This document shows, piece by piece, positions 61,194 through 64,000 of a stretch of 64,000 nucleotides of DNA. The stretch is taken from assembly GCA_902493335.1 (NCBI GenBank), contig CABUPJ010000010.1, forward strand, positions 9,963 through 73,962. The letters run 5' to 3'. Source of the DNA: an uncultured Porphyromonadaceae bacterium. Lineage in GTDB: Bacteria; Bacteroidota; Bacteroidia; Bacteroidales; Muribaculaceae. The position numbers and the translations under genes are program-made. Below the pieces are notes generated by a model. It was given only the letters and a program-made list of their open reading frames with translations, was not told the origin of the DNA and searched no databases. Each line of letters begins with the position of its first letter. Position 1 is the first letter of the stretch.

Positions 61194-61201
61194 TATCTTT
61201 G
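61194..61201 (+). promoter_or_regulatory. -7 box deciding the glycogen-synthase-like start
   Basis: TATCTTTG lies 30 nt before the ATG at 61232 and inside an earlier in-frame opening from 61172, so the later ATG is preferred. Confidence 0.5.
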
Positions 61202-61231
61202 TGCATTAAAAACTTAAGAGTTACTCAAAGA

Positions 61232-62044
61232 ATGAATTCAAGCAAAGTGCTGTATATCTCCCAGAAGATAACCCCCTATCTTGCACCGGACGTCATGTCG
61301 ACGCTCGGACGCATGATACCGCAGGGCATTCAGGAACGCGGCTATGAAGTCAGAACATTCATGCCCCGCTACGGATGCATCAACGAGCGCCGTAACCAGC
61401 TCCACGAAGTCATACGCCTCTCCGGCCTCAATATAGCCATCGACGACACCGATCACCCCCTGATTATCAAGGTCGCCACCCTCCAGCCATCTCGCATGCA
61501 GGTCTACTTTATCGACAACGACGACTACTTCCTGCGCCACACCGGCGAAGGCCTCGAGACCGACATCATGCCCGACGACAACGACGAGCGCTGCATCTTC
61601 TTCACACGCGGTGTCATCGAGACCGTCAAGAAACTCCGCTGGGAACCCGCCGTCATTCACTGCTCGGGCTGGATATCGGCACTCGCGCCCATGTTTATCA
61701 AGCGCAACTACGCCGACGACCCGACTTTCGCCGGCTCCAAGATAGTCTACAGCCTCTACGGCGGCGGCTTTGAAGGCACGCTCGACAGCCGTTTTGCCGA
61801 AAAACTGCGCATGGAAGGCTTCACCGACGACGACATAGCATCACTGCTCGGCGGCGACGTCGATTTCGCAAAAATCAATCGCCTCGCCATCGACTATGCC
61901 GACGCCATAGCCCAGAGCACCGCCGACGTCGACCCCGCGCTCATCGAATACGCCAAGGCCTCGGGAAAACCCTTCCTCCCCTACCCCGGCGACAAAGACT
62001 ATGCCGACGCCTACGACAACTTCTACAAAGAACTCATCAAATAA
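61232..62044 (+). CDS. Glycogen/starch synthase N-terminal-domain protein
   Basis: 270 residues from the ATG at 61232. The sequence SKVLYISQKITPYLAPDVMSTLGRMIPQGIQERGYEVRTFMPRYGCINERRNQLHEVIRLSGLNI and the later VIHCSGWISALAPMFIKRNY match the GT5 N-terminal Rossmann half. The C-terminal donor-binding half (with KTGGL and E-x7-E type motifs) is absent, and the usual KxGGL loop near the start reads KITPYLAPDV. Such half-length proteins occur beside DUF4270 genes in Bacteroidota; their role is not settled. It is unlikely to be a processive glycogen synthase. Confidence 0.85.
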   Translation: MNSSKVLYISQKITPYLAPDVMSTLGRMIPQGIQERGYEVRTFMPRYGCINERRNQLHEVIRLSGLNIAIDDTDHPLIIKVATLQPSRMQVYFIDNDDYFLRHTGEGLETDIMPDDNDERCIFFTRGVIETVKKLRWEPAVIHCSGWISALAPMFIKRNYADDPTFAGSKIVYSLYGGGFEGTLDSRFAEKLRMEGFTDDDIASLLGGDVDFAKINRLAIDYADAIAQSTADVDPALIEYAKASGKPFLPYPGDKDYADAYDNFYKELIK

Positions 62045-62071
62045 TCCCGGCTCCTAACATACCATCAGGTC

Positions 62072-63463
62072 ATGAACCTCAGACAACTCCCCATACCTCT
62101 CCTGTCACTCCTCATCGTCGGCTCAGCTTTTGTCGCCTGTGACGAAAACTCGACCGTCGGCGAATCTCTCGTCGAAGACAAAATCGCCGTCACCATCGAC
62201 TCATCCTTTACCGTCAGCGCCCGCAGCGTCGCCGACCGCTCAGTGCCCGCACGCACCCTCAGCCAGCTCTTCGGCCGCATCGACGTAGAAGGCTACGGCC
62301 ACCTCTCGAGCGACGTCGTCACCCAGTTTATGCCCGCGTCGACACTCGACACCACCGGCGTCACCGTCAACGACATCGACTCGCTCAAACTGATACTCAA
62401 CATCGCCGCCGGCGACTTCATCGGCGACTCGATCGCTCCCATGGGCCTCGAGGTCTACCGCCTCGACAAACTCCTGCCCTCGCCAATCTACAGCGACTTC
62501 GACCCCAAAGGCTACTACGACGCCTCGCAGCCCATCGGTAGCACCATCTTCAACCTTTCGACTCTCGGCATGCCCGACTCCATCGCCGCAATCTACAAAG
62601 GCGACAAGACCGTGGCCATCGACCTGCCCGTATCGCTCGGCAAAGAGATGTTCAGCGCCTATATGGCCGACCAGCAGCTCTTCGCCACACCCACAGCCTT
62701 CACCGACAAAGTCTTCAAAGGCCTTTACATACGCAACTCCTTCGGCAGTGGCCGTCTGACACGCGTCAGCCAGACCACAATAAACATGTACTACCATAAG
62801 AAGACCGTCAACGACGCCGGGCGCGACACCGTCGTCGACATGACAGGCTACTACTTTGCCGTCACACCCGAAATCATCACCAACAACATCATCGACTACA
62901 ACATCGCTCCCGCCATCAGCCGTCGCATCGCCGCCGGCGAAGACCTCGTCGTCGCCCCCGCAGGCTACAACGTCGAGATCGACTTCCCCGGTCGCGAGAT
63001 TGTCACCGCATACCATACCGGCAAAGGCGACCTCTCAGTCATCAACACCCTCTCGTTCACCCTCCCCGTCGAAGAACTCGAAGGCCACGAAGGTCTCGTG
63101 CCCCCGCCATACCTCCTCATGGTCAAGACATCCGAGAAAGACGAATTCTTCGCCCAGAGCAAGCTCCCCGACAACAAGACTTCATTCTACGCCACCTATG
63201 ACTCGACCGGCAAACGCTATGTCTTCTCAAACATGCGCCAGTATATCCTCGATCTCATCGAGGCCGAAGAAATCTCCGACGAAGACACCGCCTTCACCCT
63301 ATGCGCCATCAACGTGACAACAGAGCAGTCAAACAGCTACTACAACCCCACTCCGACCGTCACAGGCATCACTCCCTACGTCGCCGGACCCGTCGCAGTC
63401 AAATTTTTAACTGATAAAGCAAAAATTTACTTCACTTATAGCACACAGAAGCTAAATATTTAG
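62072..63463 (+). CDS. DUF4270 lipoprotein
   Basis: 463 residues. The lipobox is SAFVAC (Cys23). The family core starts DENSTVGESLVEDKIAVTIDSSFTVSARSVAD and includes SQLFGRIDVEGYGHLSSDVVTQFMP, GDFIGDSIAPMGLEVYRLDK and LYIRNSFGSGRL. DUF4270 proteins are Bacteroidota outer-membrane-associated lipoproteins of unknown function, often encoded just after a short glycogen-synthase-like gene, as here (27-nt gap). Confidence 0.93.
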   Translation: MNLRQLPIPLLSLLIVGSAFVACDENSTVGESLVEDKIAVTIDSSFTVSARSVADRSVPARTLSQLFGRIDVEGYGHLSSDVVTQFMPASTLDTTGVTVNDIDSLKLILNIAAGDFIGDSIAPMGLEVYRLDKLLPSPIYSDFDPKGYYDASQPIGSTIFNLSTLGMPDSIAAIYKGDKTVAIDLPVSLGKEMFSAYMADQQLFATPTAFTDKVFKGLYIRNSFGSGRLTRVSQTTINMYYHKKTVNDAGRDTVVDMTGYYFAVTPEIITNNIIDYNIAPAISRRIAAGEDLVVAPAGYNVEIDFPGREIVTAYHTGKGDLSVINTLSFTLPVEELEGHEGLVPPPYLLMVKTSEKDEFFAQSKLPDNKTSFYATYDSTGKRYVFSNMRQYILDLIEAEEISDEDTAFTLCAINVTTEQSNSYYNPTPTVTGITPYVAGPVAVKFLTDKAKIYFTYSTQKLNI

Positions 63464-63472
63464 TAACTTTGC
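63464..63472 (+). promoter_or_regulatory. -7 box of tRNA-Thr
   Basis: TAACTTTGC lies 12 nt upstream of the tRNA-Thr 5' end and overlaps the end of the DUF4270 gene region (stop at 63461-63463). Confidence 0.55.
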
Positions 63473-63484
63473 AACGCAAATCAG

Positions 63485-63557
63485 GCCGCAATAGCTCAGT
63501 TGGTAGAGCATTTCATTCGTAACGAAAAGGTCGTGGGTTCGAGTCCCACTCGCGGCT
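63485..63557 (+). tRNA. tRNA-Thr (anticodon CGU)
   Basis: Acceptor GCCGCAA with TCGCGGC (one A-C mismatch), D arm GCTCAGTTGGTAGAGC, anticodon loop TTCGTAA (CGT), T arm GTGGGTTCGAGTCCCAC and discriminator T. CCA is not encoded. Confidence 0.95.
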
Positions 63558-63565
63558 CTCACCGC

Positions 63566-63605
63566 AAAAGCTCCGGAAGACATCCGCTCCGGAGCTTTTC
63601 TTTTA
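63566..63605 (+). terminator. Terminator of tRNA-Thr
   Basis: AAAAGCTCCGGA (63566-63577) and TCCGGAGCTTTT (63588-63599) form a 12-bp perfect stem followed by CTTTTA. Confidence 0.88.
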
Positions 63606-63633
63606 CCATCACGTCAAAAATCAGCCAAAACAT

Positions 63634-63665
63634 TTTGCAGATTACAAAATAATCTCTACCTTTGC
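63634..63665 (+). promoter_or_regulatory. Promoter of tRNA-Cys
   Basis: TTTG (63634-63637), 19 nt and TACCTTTGC (63657-63665) match the consensus, 16 nt before the tRNA. Confidence 0.7.
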
Positions 63666-63681
63666 ACTCACAATCACTCAT

Positions 63682-63752
63682 GGTTCCTTGGCCGAGTGGT
63701 TAGGCACCGGTCTGCAAAACCGTTTACAGCAGTTCGATTCTGCTAGGAACCT
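63682..63752 (+). tRNA. tRNA-Cys (anticodon GCA)
   Basis: Acceptor GGTTCCT with AGGAACC, D arm GCCGAGTGGTTAGGC, anticodon loop CTGCAAA (GCA), T arm AGCAGTTCGATTCTGCT and discriminator T. CCA is not encoded. Confidence 0.95.
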
Positions 63753-63753
63753 C

Positions 63754-63788
63754 AAAACCTCCTATACTGCGAAGTCTGGGAGGTTTTT
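63754..63788 (+). terminator. Terminator of tRNA-Cys
   Basis: AAAACCTCC (63754-63762) pairs with GGAGGTTTT (63779-63787), followed by one more T and CATTTCC. Confidence 0.8.
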
Positions 63789-64000
63789 CATTTCCGGGCG
63801 TATCGAACTACGACGCGCGCAGCTACGTAATTCAGGGACACGCCATGGCATAGCCGCGTAAACAAACCATACATGGGCGGATGCACAGCAGGCGATATGG
63901 AACTACGGCTTCAGCCGTAGTGGCATCGGGCGGTGGGCATCCCGGCGACAGACTCAATCTATCCCCGTCCATGACGTCCTGCAGGACGTCTGCGTATTAA
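63789..64000. repeat. Palindromic intergenic repeats at the right edge
   Basis: No gene is seen here. CTACGGCTTCAGCCGTAG (63903-63920) is a palindrome apart from its central bases, with a near copy at 39321-39337. GACGTCCTGCAGGACGTC (63973-63990) is a perfect 18-bp palindrome. The rest is GC-rich sequence without codon bias that I can recognise. Confidence 0.6.

Noticed and set aside
62240..63016. Long open frame antisense to the DUF4270 gene
   Set aside because: Codon bias of the sense gene keeps the opposite frame open, and the translation (Val/Asp/Gly-rich) has no domain. The same applies to long antisense frames at 27533-28468, 32215-33141, 42449-43234 and 58675-59604.
63485..63752. tRNA pair as a phage or island attachment site
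   Set aside because: No integrase gene and no direct repeat of a tRNA 3' end is visible in the window; the right flank is too short to judge.

Overview
The window is chromosomal DNA from a member of the Bacteroidota, almost certainly order Bacteroidales. The signs are a SusC/RagA receptor, a TamL-type lipoprotein, a DUF4270 lipoprotein, a lysR-free but LytTR- and AraC-rich regulator set, few Shine-Dalgarno sequences, and the Bacteroidetes promoter pattern (TTG, 19-21 nt, TAnnTTTGC), which I could place upstream of eleven genes. The fairly high GC content and protein style suggest a gut lineage such as Muribaculaceae; that family-level guess is weak and was not checked against any database.

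Layout. 1-1764: 5' part of a SusC-like receptor that runs off the left edge. 1857-4569: a coiled-coil lipoprotein and a LytS/LytTR two-component pair. 4629-6344: a DJ-1/PfpI protein and an ApbE flavin transferase. 6389-11994: a complete MacAB-TolC-like export operon (ATPase, two permeases, adaptor, outer-membrane channel). Upstream of it lies a short transcription module with a 13-codon ORF that ends inside an intrinsic terminator. 12350-14510: an OmpR-type two-component pair. 14845-17345: branched-chain aminotransferase, HD hydrolase and a DUF6492-like protein.

17406-30763 is an exopolysaccharide or capsule island. The main operon, read leftward from about 29.4 kb, is wza, wzc, wzx, a wzy-like gene and an acyltransferase. 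It is flanked by an AlgD-like nucleotide-sugar dehydrogenase and four glycosyltransferases. 30771-34158 holds lrgB, lrgA, ackA and pta. 34345-35233: two small membrane proteins and ribosomal protein L19. 35356-40940: a GH89 alpha-N-acetylglucosaminidase, an MFS exporter, a zinc-ribbon membrane protein and a secreted phosphatase-fold enzyme. 40964-48056: the TamL/TamB envelope pair.

48133-54704: an AraC regulator, a ROK sugar kinase, a 0.47-kb MITE-like element with 33-bp inverted ends, a GNAT, and a redox group (AraC, acetyltransferase, Tat-exported aldo/keto reductase, secreted flavodoxin). 54800-60991 is a leftward operon (DsbD N-domain protein, DsbD, MazG, TopB, NUDIX, Cys-rich peptide) followed by a tRNA with anticodon CAU. 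61232-63463: an N-terminal-only glycogen-synthase-like protein and a DUF4270 lipoprotein, then tRNA-Thr(CGU) and tRNA-Cys(GCA). The last 200 bases hold palindromic intergenic repeats.

The most unusual signals are non-coding: the leader-ORF/terminator module at 12.1-12.2 kb, the MITE-like element at 50.2-50.66 kb, a possible small RNA at 14.6-14.74 kb, a terminator fused to a promoter between ackA and lrgA, and several families of short dispersed repeats.
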